Positions 1 to 8,818 of a DNA stretch of 64,000 nt are shown piece after piece. The translations under genes and the position numbers were made by a program. A model generated the notes under the pieces. The model made no database searches and was not told where the DNA came from. It worked only from the letters and a program-made list of their open reading frames with translations. The DNA comes from Evansella alkalicola (GTDB lineage: Bacteria; Bacillota; Bacilli; Bacillales; Salisediminibacteriaceae). Location: contig NZ_JAHQCR010000088.1 of assembly GCF_019042735.1 (NCBI RefSeq), positions 62,001-126,000 on the forward strand. Direction: 5' to 3'. How positions within the stretch are numbered: position 1 is the stretch's first letter; every line of letters begins with the position of its first letter.

Positions 1-561
1 TCTTTTTGCCCCAGCAGGGTTAGTGAGAGGCCCTAGTATATTAAATATAGTTTTTATTCCTAGCTTTTTTCTGGCAGTTGCAACTTGCTTCATTGCAGAA
101 TGATAAATTGGGGCAAACAAAAAACATAGGTTAAAGTTTTCTAAATATTTTCTTGCCTCCACCGCATTCGTTTGGATTGGAATTCCTAAGGCCTCTAGTA
201 CATCGGCACTTCCTGTCTTTGAAGAAACACTTCTATTTCCATGTTTTGCAATAGGTATATTTAATGAGCTTAATAGAATAGCAACAGCTGTAGATATATT
301 GAAGGTGCCTATTCCATCTCCTCCAGTACCGCAAGTATCTAAGACAGGGATCTTCGTTTCCACCTTCATGGCATTATTCTTCATACCCCTTGCAAACCCT
401 ACAATTTCCTCCACAGTCTCTCCACGAAATCGAAGGATAGACAAAATAGCCGCTACTTGCTCATCATGGAGGTCTCCCTTTAAGAGAGAATTCAAAAGCT
501 CTTCCGCTTCTTTTTCCGTTAGTGTTTCATTCGTAAGAAGTCTTTCTATTACATTACTCAT
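1..561 (-). CDS. trpD: Anthranilate phosphoribosyltransferase (TrpD), C-terminal part beyond window
   Basis: TrpD transfers phosphoribose from PRPP to anthranilate in tryptophan synthesis. Only the first 187 codons are present; the reading frame is open to base 1. The visible part has the PRPP-binding motif GTGGDG and the segment KHGNRSVSSKTGSADVLEALG-like typical of the family, followed by the family's FxxAPxxHxAM region. The ATG at 559-561 overlaps the trpE stop codon as ATGA, so translation is probably coupled to trpE. It is the second gene of the trp part of the aromatic supra-operon. Identification is secure; the truncation is only the window edge. Confidence 0.95.
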   Translation of the reverse strand, partial: MSNVIERLLTNETLTEKEAEELLNSLLKGDLHDEQVAAILSILRFRGETVEEIVGFARGMKNNAMKVETKIPVLDTCGTGGDGIGTFNISTAVAILLSSLNIPIAKHGNRSVSSKTGSADVLEALGIPIQTNAVEARKYLENFNLCFLFAPIYHSAMKQVATARKKLGIKTIFNILGPLTNPAGAKR

Positions 562-2135
562 TTCAATACCCCCTCCATATGATAGCGCTGCTCCGACAGC
601 TTAATTGCATATAATAACGCTTTTGCTTTGTTTCGAGTTTCTTCCCACTCTAGCTCTGGAACAGAATCTTGAACGATACCTGCCCCTGCTTGGACAGATG
701 CCACACCATTTTTTAAAATAATCGTTCTTATAGCAATACATGAATCGATGGCTTGATTATATCCACAGTAAGCGATTGCGCCAGCATAAACTCCTCTTCT
801 ATCATTCTCAATTTCTTGAATGATCTCTACAGCACGAACTTTCGGTGCACCTGATACTGTCCCAGCTGGATGAGCAGAAAACAAAGCTTCAAATGGGTGT
901 ACGTTTTCCCTAAGTCTTCCTGTTACCTTCGTAATTAAATGCATCACGTGGGAAAAATAAGTCACAGTCATCATGTCGAGGGCCTTCACTGCCCCATAGT
1001 CACTGACTCTTCCTATATCGTTTCTAGCAAGATCAACTAGCATTAAATGCTCTGCTCGCTCCTTTTCATCATGAAGGAGTTCATGTGCAAGTTTTTCATC
1101 TTGTTCCTTCGTCTTTCCCCTCGGCCTCGTCCCTGCAATAGGGTGTATTTCCAATTCCTTTGTTTCGTCAATTTTGATAAGTCTTTCTGGTGAACTACCA
1201 ATAATTTCTTGTTCTCCAAGTCTTAAATAATATAAATATGGAGATGGGTTAACTTTTCTTAAAACTCGGTACAAATCTAACCCTGAGGATTTCACAGGCA
1301 CTTCAAATCGCTGTGAAATCACGGTCTGGAATGTATCTCCAGCACGAATATATTCTTTTACTTTCTTCACATTTTCAATGAAGTTTGTTTTAGAGACATT
1401 ACTTACAACATCTCTAAAGATGTCCTCCTCTTTATCGAAGAGCTCTTCTGATGCTAAAACTTTGTGTATCTCTGTTCTGCCTTCTCCTAACTTTTTAATA
1501 ATGGTTTGTATTTTACTTTTTCCTTGATCAAAGCTGGATTCCTGATCATCTTGATCTACTTCTTGCAGTTGAAGTACAATCAATTCCTCCTTCACATGAT
1601 CAAAAACAAGGATCGTCTCACAAAAAACAAGGTGTACTTCTGGTTCATTAGAATTATCATTACGAAGCTTAGGTTCATATAGGGAATAAGATTCAAAGCT
1701 AAAGTAACCAACTGCCCCACCAGGAAATGGAATATTCATCGGGAATTGTTCTGCCACATTTTGATAGTCCATACTCGATGTCCATGCGTCTTTGAAATTA
1801 CTTCTACTTAATAATTTTTGTCCTTTATTATCCTCTAAGATAAATTCTCTGTTACGTTCCAAGAGAACATATTTAGGAGATAATCCAATAAAGGAATAGG
1901 AGGACCATGGAGATAATGGGTCCTTACTTTCTAATATGAATGCTGCCTCATCGTTAAATAATTGAAATAATTGAATGGGTGTTTTTGTATCCGCAATAAC
2001 GGTTGCCCACATGGGAATGGTGTCATGGGATTTTGCATGTTGTAAAAATGTATGAACGGATGGTTCAATCACTTTCTTCACCTCTGTTTGGCAGGTAGTT
2101 CGTGATTGAATCAAGGAGGGGATGGGGTTTTGCAA
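558..2135 (-). CDS. trpE: Anthranilate synthase component I
   Basis: TrpE converts chorismate to anthranilate with ammonia from the glutamine amidotransferase subunit. The protein has 525 residues, usual for the family. It carries the N-terminal LLESK allosteric motif (about residues 67-71), and a C-terminal chorismate-binding domain with PIAGTRPRG, DEKERAEHLMLVDLARND and SAHPAGTVSGAPKVRA. The start codon is TTG at 2133-2135, chosen because AAAGGA lies 5 bases upstream; no ATG fits as well. It is the first gene after the trp leader (2136-2443), so expression should be set by TRAP attenuation. Its stop overlaps the trpD start. Confidence 0.97.
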   Translation of the reverse strand: MQNPIPSLIQSRTTCQTEVKKVIEPSVHTFLQHAKSHDTIPMWATVIADTKTPIQLFQLFNDEAAFILESKDPLSPWSSYSFIGLSPKYVLLERNREFILEDNKGQKLLSRSNFKDAWTSSMDYQNVAEQFPMNIPFPGGAVGYFSFESYSLYEPKLRNDNSNEPEVHLVFCETILVFDHVKEELIVLQLQEVDQDDQESSFDQGKSKIQTIIKKLGEGRTEIHKVLASEELFDKEEDIFRDVVSNVSKTNFIENVKKVKEYIRAGDTFQTVISQRFEVPVKSSGLDLYRVLRKVNPSPYLYYLRLGEQEIIGSSPERLIKIDETKELEIHPIAGTRPRGKTKEQDEKLAHELLHDEKERAEHLMLVDLARNDIGRVSDYGAVKALDMMTVTYFSHVMHLITKVTGRLRENVHPFEALFSAHPAGTVSGAPKVRAVEIIQEIENDRRGVYAGAIAYCGYNQAIDSCIAIRTIILKNGVASVQAGAGIVQDSVPELEWEETRNKAKALLYAIKLSEQRYHMEGVLK

Positions 2136-2230
2136 TGAGTCCTTTCAGTATGAAAAAAATTTTCATTGGATTTAGGCCATTTATTTCATAGACCAGCTAA
2201 AAATTTTTCTTTCTGAAAGGATTTAATAAA

Positions 2231-2272
2231 ATTAAAAAAATACGTCTGCTTCTGTGTAGAGGGCAGACGTAT
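2231..2272 (-). terminator. Intrinsic terminator of the trp leader (attenuator)
   Basis: Read on the minus strand, a 10-bp perfect stem (ATACGTCTGC with GCAGACGTAT) encloses a 13-base loop and is followed by a run of T. It lies between the (G/T)AG repeats and trpE, about 95 bases before the TTG start, which is where a TRAP-controlled attenuator belongs. A six-base segment of its loop region (CTCTAC) can pair with GTAGAG inside the repeat array. That pairing could form part of an antiterminator that TRAP binding would disrupt. Confidence 0.85.
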
Positions 2273-2286
2273 CCTGTCGTCGATTC

Positions 2287-2339
2287 CTAACTCTACTCCG
2301 CTCTCCTCAACTCAAACTCATCTAAACTAAACTCTGCTC
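2287..2339 (-). promoter_or_regulatory. TRAP (MtrB) binding site: eleven (G/T)AG triplets in the trp leader
   Basis: On the minus strand, GAG or TAG triplets occur at plus positions 2337-2339, 2332-2334, 2327-2329, 2322-2324, 2317-2319, 2311-2313, 2306-2308, 2301-2303, 2296-2298, 2291-2293 and 2287-2289. That is eleven triplets, with spacers of two bases except one of three and one (the last) of one. Eleven matches the eleven-subunit TRAP ring of B. subtilis. Further, less regular triplets lie upstream (about 2359-2393). The gene for TRAP is at 12031-12249. I could not pick a convincing promoter in 2340-2460. Confidence 0.9.
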
Positions 2340-2443
2340 ATTTTTTTGTAATACTGTACTCAACTAATTTCCCTAAGCTCTTCCTTTACTCTCAGCAAAT
2401 AAAATCTAATAATTCTTAATATTCGCAAGGTATTGTAGTAATA

Positions 2444-2827
2444 CTACCGTGAATCCACCTTATTTGTCAAGGATAAATCTGGGCGTAATCGTATTGCCTC
2501 ATTTAAATATACATGATTGATTTCCCCTTGCCCTTTGCTTGTATTAATCGTTACCATCACTCGAATACACTTTTCTAGGCTTCCTGGAACTGGAACTTCC
2601 TGGGTACACATAACAGGTACTAGATCGTAATCTTTTAACTGCCTCATCGCTACCGCCGGAAAAGCTGCATTTAAATCCTGGGTCATAGATATTATTACAT
2701 GTGAAATATCTTCAGGATTATAACTATTTTGTTTCTGCATAGTATCAAAAAGTTCATATGTTGCTTCTAGTATTTCACTCTTCTCGTTTTTCTCTACTGT
2801 AGTAGCTCCTCTTACCCCTCTCACCAA
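2444..2827 (-). CDS. aroH: Chorismate mutase, AroH type
   Basis: This monofunctional trimeric chorismate mutase rearranges chorismate to prephenate, feeding phenylalanine and tyrosine synthesis. The product is 127 residues, the same length as B. subtilis AroH as I recall it. It begins VRGVRGATTVEKN and retains the CIRVMVTI and HVYLNEAIRLRPDL segments of the active-site region. The start is TTG at 2825-2827, directly abutting the aroB stop, with GGCGGGG a few bases upstream inside aroB. A GTG one codon later is an alternative. It is the last gene before the trp leader. Confidence 0.95.
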   Translation of the reverse strand: MVRGVRGATTVEKNEKSEILEATYELFDTMQKQNSYNPEDISHVIISMTQDLNAAFPAVAMRQLKDYDLVPVMCTQEVPVPGSLEKCIRVMVTINTSKGQGEINHVYLNEAIRLRPDLSLTNKVDSR

Positions 2828-3919
2828 TTACACCCCGCCTTTCCCTGTTAATTCAGCTTTCAGTAGGTTTTCATTAACCTCCACAAGTTTAGGACTACCT
2901 ATTTTTTGTAACAGCACAAAATGTATTTTACTGCTATGTGATTTTTTATCAAGTTTGATGCGATGGATAAGTTGATTTATATCCATATCACTTGGTATAT
3001 CTAATGAATAGCCAAGATCCTTCATATAATTAAAGTACTTATCAGCTTCTAATTGGTGACCATAGTACTTTTCGCTAAACCTCACAGCAAATTCCATCCC
3101 AATAGCGACAGCTTCACCGTGTGTTAATTGGCCATAACCCGCTTCCCCTTCTATTGCATGACCTAATGTATGACCAAAGTTTAGGTAAGCACGAATGCCT
3201 TTTTCTTCCTCGTCTTGCTCTACTACAGCTACCTTCACTTTAATAGAACGAATTAATAACTCAGTAAGCACATCCATAGAAATGTTTTGAAAGGATACTA
3301 TTTTGTCCTGTAACCATGTTAAAAATGACTCATCGGCGATAAAACCATGTTTAATAACCTCTGCAAAACCGGAACGCCATTCTTTTTCAGGAAGGGACAT
3401 TAATGCCTTAGGATCATAGATCACTAATGAAGGTGGATGAAAGGCACCTATCATATTTTTACCTAAAGGATGATTAATACCAACTTTTCCTCCTACACTA
3501 CTATCATGAGCTAGGAGCGTTGTAGGTACCTGTACAAAAGGTATTCCTCTCATATAAGTTGCCGCAATAAAACCTGCTAGATCACCAACAACGCCACCAC
3601 CAAGGGCGATAATTAATGATTTTCGGTCTAGTTTATTTTCCAGTGCAGCGGTCATTACTTTCTCATACATGCTTAGGGATTTCGAAGCTTCTCCTGTTGG
3701 AATGACATAAGTATCCACTTTATCTTTAATAGGAAAGGAAGAAACAGCTATATCTAAATACAATGGTGCCACCGTATCATCAGTAATGATAAAAAAACGG
3801 GACGCTTTTGAATCCGAGTGCTCTTCTATCTTTGAATATAACGACGACAGACTCTCAGGTTCTACAATAATCGGATACGTATGTTTACTCGACTCTACGT
3901 AAAGAACCTTATTGTCCAT
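2828..3919 (-). CDS. aroB: 3-dehydroquinate synthase
   Basis: AroB cyclises DAHP to 3-dehydroquinate, the second step of the shikimate pathway, using NAD and a divalent metal. The 363-residue protein has the NAD-binding GGGVVGDLAGFIAATYMRG segment, then PTTLLAHDSSVGGKVGIN and the metal-binding region with NFGHTLGHAIE and HGEAVAIGM. The ATG shares one base with the stop of the upstream chorismate synthase gene (TAATG), and the stop abuts aroH, so aroF, aroB and aroH are translated as a tight unit. Confidence 0.97.
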   Translation of the reverse strand: MDNKVLYVESSKHTYPIIVEPESLSSLYSKIEEHSDSKASRFFIITDDTVAPLYLDIAVSSFPIKDKVDTYVIPTGEASKSLSMYEKVMTAALENKLDRKSLIIALGGGVVGDLAGFIAATYMRGIPFVQVPTTLLAHDSSVGGKVGINHPLGKNMIGAFHPPSLVIYDPKALMSLPEKEWRSGFAEVIKHGFIADESFLTWLQDKIVSFQNISMDVLTELLIRSIKVKVAVVEQDEEEKGIRAYLNFGHTLGHAIEGEAGYGQLTHGEAVAIGMEFAVRFSEKYYGHQLEADKYFNYMKDLGYSLDIPSDMDINQLIHRIKLDKKSHSSKIHFVLLQKIGSPKLVEVNENLLKAELTGKGGV

Positions 3920-5091
3920 TAGAAATTCCTCACTTTTTCTTGGTACAAATTAAAGTGGTCTGTTATATCCTCTAGAGTATCTGAGCCGAATTTATCAAGA
4001 AATGCATTTGCAAGCTCCCAAGCAACTGCTGCTTCACATACTACTGCTGCAGCAGGAACTGCACAGCTGTCAGAACGTTCGATACTTGCAGAAAATGGTT
4101 CCTTCGTATCAATATCTACGCTTTGAAGTGGTTTATACAGTGTTGGAATCGGCTTCATAGCTCCTCGCACAACTACCGGCATGGCATTTGTCATACCACC
4201 TTCAAAGCCGCCTAGGCGATTCGTTCTTCGTAGAAAACCTTTTCCTTCTTCATAAATAATTTCATCATGTACCTGGCTGCCAAGCATTCTCGCTGCTTCA
4301 AAACCAACACCTATCTCTACACCTTTAAATGCGTTGATACTCATCACTGATTGTGCGATTTTGGCATCAAGTTTTTTATCATAGTGAACATGACTTCCTA
4401 GACCAACTGGTAAATTGACTGCCACCACTTCAACTATTCCACCAATCGAATCTCCGTTTTTCTTGGCATCATCTATCGCATGCTTCATTTTTTCACTTGC
4501 ATCAGCATCTAAACATCTTACCTCAGAAGCCTCTGATTTCTCTTTTAATTCCGTTATCGTGCCAAAAGAGTGCTCCACACTTTTAACATTACCAATTTCT
4601 AAAACATGGCCACATAGCTCAATATTAAATTGTTTAAGAATGACTTGTGCTACTGCCCCAACTGCCACACGTACAGTTGTTTCCCTTGCAGATGATCTTT
4701 CTAAAACATTCCTCATATCTCTGTGACGATACTTTATTGCTCCATTTAAATCAGCATGACCTGGACGAGGTCTAGTTATTTGACGCTTCACTTCTTTTTC
4801 TTCATCTTCTTCAAGGGGAGCTGCACCCATAATTTTATCCCAATGCTTCCAATCTTTATTTTCAACGATCATCGTAATAGGTGCACCAGTAGTTTTCCCA
4901 TGGCGTACGCCACTAGTAAATCTTACCCGATCCTTTTCAATCTGCATTCTTCTACCTCGACCGTACCCCTTTTGTCTACGAGCAAGATGGATATTAATAT
5001 CCTCCTCCGTAAGTGGTAACTGACTTGGTACTCCTTCAATAACTGCCGTTAGTTCTGGACCGTGGGATTCCCCTGCTGTTAAAAACCTCAT
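3919..5091 (-). CDS. aroC: Chorismate synthase (aroF in B. subtilis naming)
   Basis: This enzyme removes phosphate from EPSP to give chorismate, the branch point for tryptophan, phenylalanine, tyrosine, folate and, here, menaquinone through MqnA. The 390-residue protein starts MRFLTAGESHGPELTAVIEG and has the family signatures GRGRRMQIEKD, RPGHADLNGAIKY and RSSARETT. It is the first gene of the supra-operon after a good sigma-A-type promoter (5227-5255). In B. subtilis the same gene is called aroF; E. coli aroF is a different enzyme. Confidence 0.97.
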   Translation of the reverse strand: MRFLTAGESHGPELTAVIEGVPSQLPLTEEDINIHLARRQKGYGRGRRMQIEKDRVRFTSGVRHGKTTGAPITMIVENKDWKHWDKIMGAAPLEEDEEKEVKRQITRPRPGHADLNGAIKYRHRDMRNVLERSSARETTVRVAVGAVAQVILKQFNIELCGHVLEIGNVKSVEHSFGTITELKEKSEASEVRCLDADASEKMKHAIDDAKKNGDSIGGIVEVVAVNLPVGLGSHVHYDKKLDAKIAQSVMSINAFKGVEIGVGFEAARMLGSQVHDEIIYEEGKGFLRRTNRLGGFEGGMTNAMPVVVRGAMKPIPTLYKPLQSVDIDTKEPFSASIERSDSCAVPAAAVVCEAAVAWELANAFLDKFGSDTLEDITDHFNLYQEKVRNF

Positions 5092-5226
5092 TGTATCTAC
5101 CTCAGCTTTCTCTATTCTTTATCGCTTTTATGTACTAAATTAATGTTATTAACCATTGTCGATGATTTTCTAATATTTTGCAAGAGTTTATTCTTAATTC
5201 TTTTCAATTAGGCTCATTTACTCGAC

Positions 5227-5255
5227 AGTATATTTCAGAGTATACCTCCATGCAA
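5227..5255 (-). promoter_or_regulatory. Sigma-A-type promoter of the aromatic supra-operon
   Basis: On the minus strand TTGCAT (5250-5255) is separated by exactly 17 bases from TATACT (5227-5232). It lies about 135 bases before the chorismate synthase start and downstream of the terminator at 5358-5396, so the supra-operon is probably transcribed separately from cheR. No other strong candidate was seen in the 5092-5483 gap. Confidence 0.6.
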
Positions 5256-5357
5256 ACAAAATTTTGTATCATTTGTATTCTATTATGTCTATTTTCCGGT
5301 AGCCTCTATTATATAATATAGTAGACGTCTAACAGTTGTCATTCAAATGAGTATGAA

Positions 5358-5396
5358 TATAAAAGGGCTAATCAACTTAAATAGATTGATTAACCC
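5358..5396 (-). terminator. Terminator after cheR
   Basis: An inverted repeat of 11 bases (GGGTTAATCAA with TTGATTAGCCC, one mismatch, minus strand) encloses about 10 bases and is followed by TTTTATATT. It lies about 90 bases downstream of the cheR stop. Confidence 0.7.
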
Positions 5397-5483
5397 AACA
5401 TTTTATTATTCTCCACCGCGCAATTTTAAACACATAAGCCCTCAAAAGTAATATCTACATTTCTTAAGTAAAGCAAAAAAATA

Positions 5484-6260
5484 TTAGTCCATTTTACGAT
5501 AAAAGAAAGTTTCTTCTGATTCTAGACCATATTTATGTGGGTGAAATATTTGTTCAGTACTGCCAACAAACAAAACACCTCCAGGCTTTAACGCCTGACA
5601 AAATTTCATATATAATTGTTCCTTTGCTTCTTCTGTAAAGTAAATCATTACATTACGACATACAATAAGGTCAAACCCTGTTTCAAAGGAGCTAGACAGT
5701 AAATCATGCTGTTTAAACCGAATGGGTCTTTTTAGTTCTTCTAGCACTTTGAAGCCTGCATTTTCTTTCTCAAAATACTTTTGAACATATCCAGGTGGAA
5801 CATCCTTTAATGCCCTCTCCCCATATAATCCAATTTTAGCACGCTCTAAAATAACTTGATCCAAATCAGATGCTAGAATATCCATGTGAATATAATCCAA
5901 ATACTTCCGTAATAACATTGTTATGGTATAAGGCTCTTCTCCAGTAGAGCATGCTGCACTCCATACCTTTAGTTTCCCAGTTTTATTTTCGAGTAGTCTC
6001 GGCAAGATATCCTTCTCTAGTACTTCCCACCTTTTAGGATTACGGAAAAACTCTGAAACATTAATAGTCATCCGTTGTAAAAATTCATCAAATAATGTTT
6101 GGTCATTAATCATGGCACTAAAATAATTAGAGAAACTTTTGTACCCACGCTTATCACGGAGCGAAGTAAGTCTTCGTTTCATTTGGCCTTCTTTATATAA
6201 AGATAAATCAATACTAGTTTTGCTTTTTATTTGCTGAATAAAATTCTCGTAATCTCCCAA
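5484..6260 (-). CDS. cheR: Chemotaxis protein methyltransferase CheR
   Basis: CheR uses S-adenosylmethionine to methylate glutamates on chemoreceptors. The 258-residue protein has the helical CheR N-terminal domain (about 1-75, with the MKRRLTSLRDKRGYKSF segment) and a methyltransferase domain with VWSAACSTGEEPYTI and FDLIVCRNVMIYF. The start is TTG, with AGGGG upstream. In B. subtilis cheR also sits alone between ndk and the aro genes, so isolation from other chemotaxis genes is normal here. It has its own terminator, and ndk is terminated before it. Confidence 0.95.
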   Translation of the reverse strand: MGDYENFIQQIKSKTSIDLSLYKEGQMKRRLTSLRDKRGYKSFSNYFSAMINDQTLFDEFLQRMTINVSEFFRNPKRWEVLEKDILPRLLENKTGKLKVWSAACSTGEEPYTITMLLRKYLDYIHMDILASDLDQVILERAKIGLYGERALKDVPPGYVQKYFEKENAGFKVLEELKRPIRFKQHDLLSSSFETGFDLIVCRNVMIYFTEEAKEQLYMKFCQALKPGGVLFVGSTEQIFHPHKYGLESEETFFYRKMD

Positions 6261-6334
6261 CTACTTCTACCCCTTATTAATGTATTTTCTAGTTTCTATT
6301 TTAACAGAAAAAAAACCAAGAATCCGATAAAATG

Positions 6335-6364
6335 AAAAAAAACTGCCGCATTACCGACAGTTTC
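6335..6364 (-). terminator. Terminator after ndk
   Basis: Minus-strand stem AAACTGTCGG...GCGGCAGTTT followed by eight T, just past the ndk stop codon and before cheR. Confidence 0.7.
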
Positions 6365-6370
6365 GTCTAA

Positions 6371-6814
6371 TTAAACCCATTCAGAATTTGTTTTTTTGAA
6401 TGACACAAGTTCATCCTCATTAAAGAATAAATCAATTTCTCTTGCTGCACTTTCTACTGAGTCTGAACCATGAATGACATTTTTAGAAACTTGAATTCCA
6501 TAATCTCCCCTAATAGTTCCAGGAGTAGCTTCTTGTGGGTTAGTTGCTCCCATCATCTTTCTTGCTTCACTGATGACATTTTCCCCTTCCCATACCATTG
6601 CGAAAACAGGACTAGATGTGATAAATCCTACTAACTCACCAAAAAACGGACGCTCTTTATGTTCACCATAGTGCGTTTCTGCCAACTCCTTTGAAACCGC
6701 TAACATTTTAGCCCCCACTAAAGTGTAGCCCTTTTGTTCAAAACGGGAAACAATTTCCCCTACAAGATTTCGCTGTACTCCATCAGGTTTTACCATCAAA
6801 AAAGTTCGTTCCAT
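6371..6814 (-). CDS. ndk: Nucleoside diphosphate kinase
   Basis: Ndk transfers the gamma-phosphate of ATP to nucleoside diphosphates through a phosphohistidine. The 147-residue protein matches the usual length, starts MERTFLMVKPDGVQRNLVGE, and has the catalytic histidine in NVIHGSDSVESAAREI. It lies between terminators on both sides (6335-6364 and 6938-6970), so it looks monocistronic. The position between hepT and cheR is the same as in B. subtilis. Confidence 0.97.
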   Translation of the reverse strand: MERTFLMVKPDGVQRNLVGEIVSRFEQKGYTLVGAKMLAVSKELAETHYGEHKERPFFGELVGFITSSPVFAMVWEGENVISEARKMMGATNPQEATPGTIRGDYGIQVSKNVIHGSDSVESAAREIDLFFNEDELVSFKKTNSEWV

Positions 6815-6937
6815 AAATAAGCCCCCTATGTAATAAATTATTATAGCATCAAACCTTTTTGATTATAGCAAAAATTCACAACAATCACAATTAATAAGAA
6901 GAGAAATAATATTCGTGGCATAGAACAGGAGTGAACC

Positions 6938-6970
6938 TAAAAAAACTCTCATTCATGATGAGAGTTTTTT
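6938..6970 (-). terminator. Terminator after hepT
   Basis: Perfect 9-bp stem AACTCTCAT / ATGAGAGTT with a five-base loop and T-runs on both strands, 12 bases downstream of the hepT stop. It closes the hepS to hepT operon. Confidence 0.85.
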
Positions 6971-6981
6971 GTATTCTAAAA

Positions 6982-7944
6982 TTAAAATTTCCTATCTCCT
7001 ATATAATTAGCAATCTGCTTCAGGGCTGCTTTTGGATGTCCGTCTGGCAAATCAGTCAAAGCTTGATTTGCTTTAGATAAATAGCGATCTGACATTTTTT
7101 TAGAATATTTTATAGCACCTGACTCTTTTATTTTTTCGATAATAATTGATATATCACCTTTATTTGTTTCTAATAGCTCTATTATCATTTTTTTCAACTC
7201 AGGGTCCTTTTCCATTGCATACATAGCAGGTAACGTAACATTTCCTTGAATCAAGTCACTTCCTGCTGGTTTCCCTAACTCTTTTTCTGTCCCAACAAAA
7301 TCAAGAATATCATCTGTAATTTGGAATGCCATTCCAACGTAATAGCCATATTTAGATAACGCTTTTTGGTATTCTAGGCGAGCATTTGCAGCAAGTGCTC
7401 CTAACTGGCAACTTACTTCAATCAACAAGGCAGTTTTTCTTTTTATTCTTCTTAAGTACATTCTTAAGTTTTGATTTGGATCGAATTGATCTTTGATTTG
7501 CTCCACTTCACCAAGAACCATCTCTACCATAGCATCTGCTAGTACACTATTAACAGCTGGTTCCTTACAATGTGTAGCTATTTCTATCGCCCTTGCAAAA
7601 ATATAATCTCCAGTATACATGGCTACACGGTTATCCCATTGAGATTTGATTGTCTTCTTTCCTCGCCTAAGCTCAGCATCATCGATGACATCATCATGAA
7701 CTAACGAAGCCATATGAATCATCTCTAATGGAACCGCAATGTTCTTCACTTCGTTTAAATCATAATCTCCAAACTGTGCAGATAACAGTACAAACACTGG
7801 GCGAATCCTCTTGCCACCTGCCTTTAATAAGTGGGAGGAAGCCATTTGTAGAACGGGATGATCCGCATCAATATTCCGTTCAATTTCTTTTTCAATTTTA
7901 TTTATATCGTTTCTCAAATGTAAATAAATATCGGTCAGTTTCAT
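6982..7944 (-). CDS. hepT: Heptaprenyl diphosphate synthase component II
   Basis: HepT is the catalytic subunit of the enzyme that makes the heptaprenyl side chain of menaquinone-7 from farnesyl diphosphate and IPP. The 320-residue protein has both aspartate-rich motifs of trans-prenyltransferases, DDVIDDAELRRGKK near residue 90 and DDILDFVG near 215, plus the GGKRIRP motif near residue 43. It pairs with HepS (11032-11841). In B. subtilis the order is hepS-menG-hepT without interruption; here three genes intervene. The start ATG has AGGTGG upstream. Confidence 0.95.
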   Translation of the reverse strand: MKLTDIYLHLRNDINKIEKEIERNIDADHPVLQMASSHLLKAGGKRIRPVFVLLSAQFGDYDLNEVKNIAVPLEMIHMASLVHDDVIDDAELRRGKKTIKSQWDNRVAMYTGDYIFARAIEIATHCKEPAVNSVLADAMVEMVLGEVEQIKDQFDPNQNLRMYLRRIKRKTALLIEVSCQLGALAANARLEYQKALSKYGYYVGMAFQITDDILDFVGTEKELGKPAGSDLIQGNVTLPAMYAMEKDPELKKMIIELLETNKGDISIIIEKIKESGAIKYSKKMSDRYLSKANQALTDLPDGHPKAALKQIANYIGDRKF

Positions 7945-7958
7945 GTTCTTCCACCTTG

Positions 7959-8816
7959 TTATACAGAATGACAGTGTTCAGTAGGATTCCATAATGAAAT
8001 TTTATCAACTTTTTTAGATAGGAGATTTAAATCATAAGCATGATCAAAATAATGATACAAGCCCTCCAAGTGACGATCAGATAAATCATAATTCAAACCA
8101 TGAAAGTATTGCTCCCAAAATGTTTGAGTACCACCCATTTGAGTTTTTATAGACTTAATCATATCAGTAAATTGATTGTTAATGCACAACTGTTTACTTG
8201 TTTGAAATTGTTCATACACATCTCCTAATAAAGCGTCTTCTCTTTTCCAAGCATTTTCACTCACAGCAAAGACAGCATAAGTCATGGGGAACCCAGTAAA
8301 ATAGTTCCAAAGTGCGCCTAAATCATATTGGTGTATATTCATTGGAAGGTGCCAACTATTCACAATGGCATCATCTCCAATTAAAAGGCATGCATCATGT
8401 CTTGATAGCATTTCTTGAAAGTCTGGAGCCATCGTTTCATAGCTAACGTCAATTTCGTAAAATTTATTTAATATAACTTTTAAAAGGTTTACAGATGTAG
8501 CCGAGGTAGACGTTAATCCAATTGATTTTCCGTCTAATTGAGTTATAGGTACTTTAGAAAATAAAAAGATGGAGCCAACCTCTTTTGGTGAAGAAACTGA
8601 AAGATCTGGTAATAAAAGATACTCATCGCTATGCTCCCCATACGCGAATGAGGAAATTCCTCCTAAGTGAACTGTTCCATCTGCCATTCCAGCGTTAAGC
8701 TTTGCTGGTACTTTTGGTACGAATTCGCAACCTTGTTCCACGAGTTTATCTCGATTAATATAATAAAAGATTGGTAAAATATTCGTATATGAAATTTCTC
8801 CAATAACAAGACTCAA
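7959..8816 (-). CDS. mqnA: Chorismate dehydratase MqnA (futalosine menaquinone pathway)
   Basis: MqnA dehydrates chorismate to 3-enolpyruvyl-benzoate, the first step of the futalosine route to menaquinone. The 285-residue protein has the family's start IGEISYTNILPIFYYI and the segments ADGTVHLGGISSFAYG, SVSSPKEVGSIFLFS and LTSTSATSVNLLKVIL that line the periplasmic-binding-protein-like fold. The start is TTG, with GGGGGGAG placed upstream inside the UbiX-like gene. Co-location with menG, mqnP, ubiX and hepT supports a quinone role. A related substrate-binding protein such as MqnD is less likely from the N-terminal motif. Confidence 0.88.
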   Translation of the reverse strand: MSLVIGEISYTNILPIFYYINRDKLVEQGCEFVPKVPAKLNAGMADGTVHLGGISSFAYGEHSDEYLLLPDLSVSSPKEVGSIFLFSKVPITQLDGKSIGLTSTSATSVNLLKVILNKFYEIDVSYETMAPDFQEMLSRHDACLLIGDDAIVNSWHLPMNIHQYDLGALWNYFTGFPMTYAVFAVSENAWKREDALLGDVYEQFQTSKQLCINNQFTDMIKSIKTQMGGTQTFWEQYFHGLNYDLSDRHLEGLYHYFDHAYDLNLLSKKVDKISLWNPTEHCHSV

Positions 8817-8818
8817 GT

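Noticed and set aside
2340..2460. Promoter for the trp genes upstream of the TRAP site
   Set aside because: TTGCGA with possible -10 boxes at unsuitable spacing is too weak to list; the promoter may lie inside aroH.
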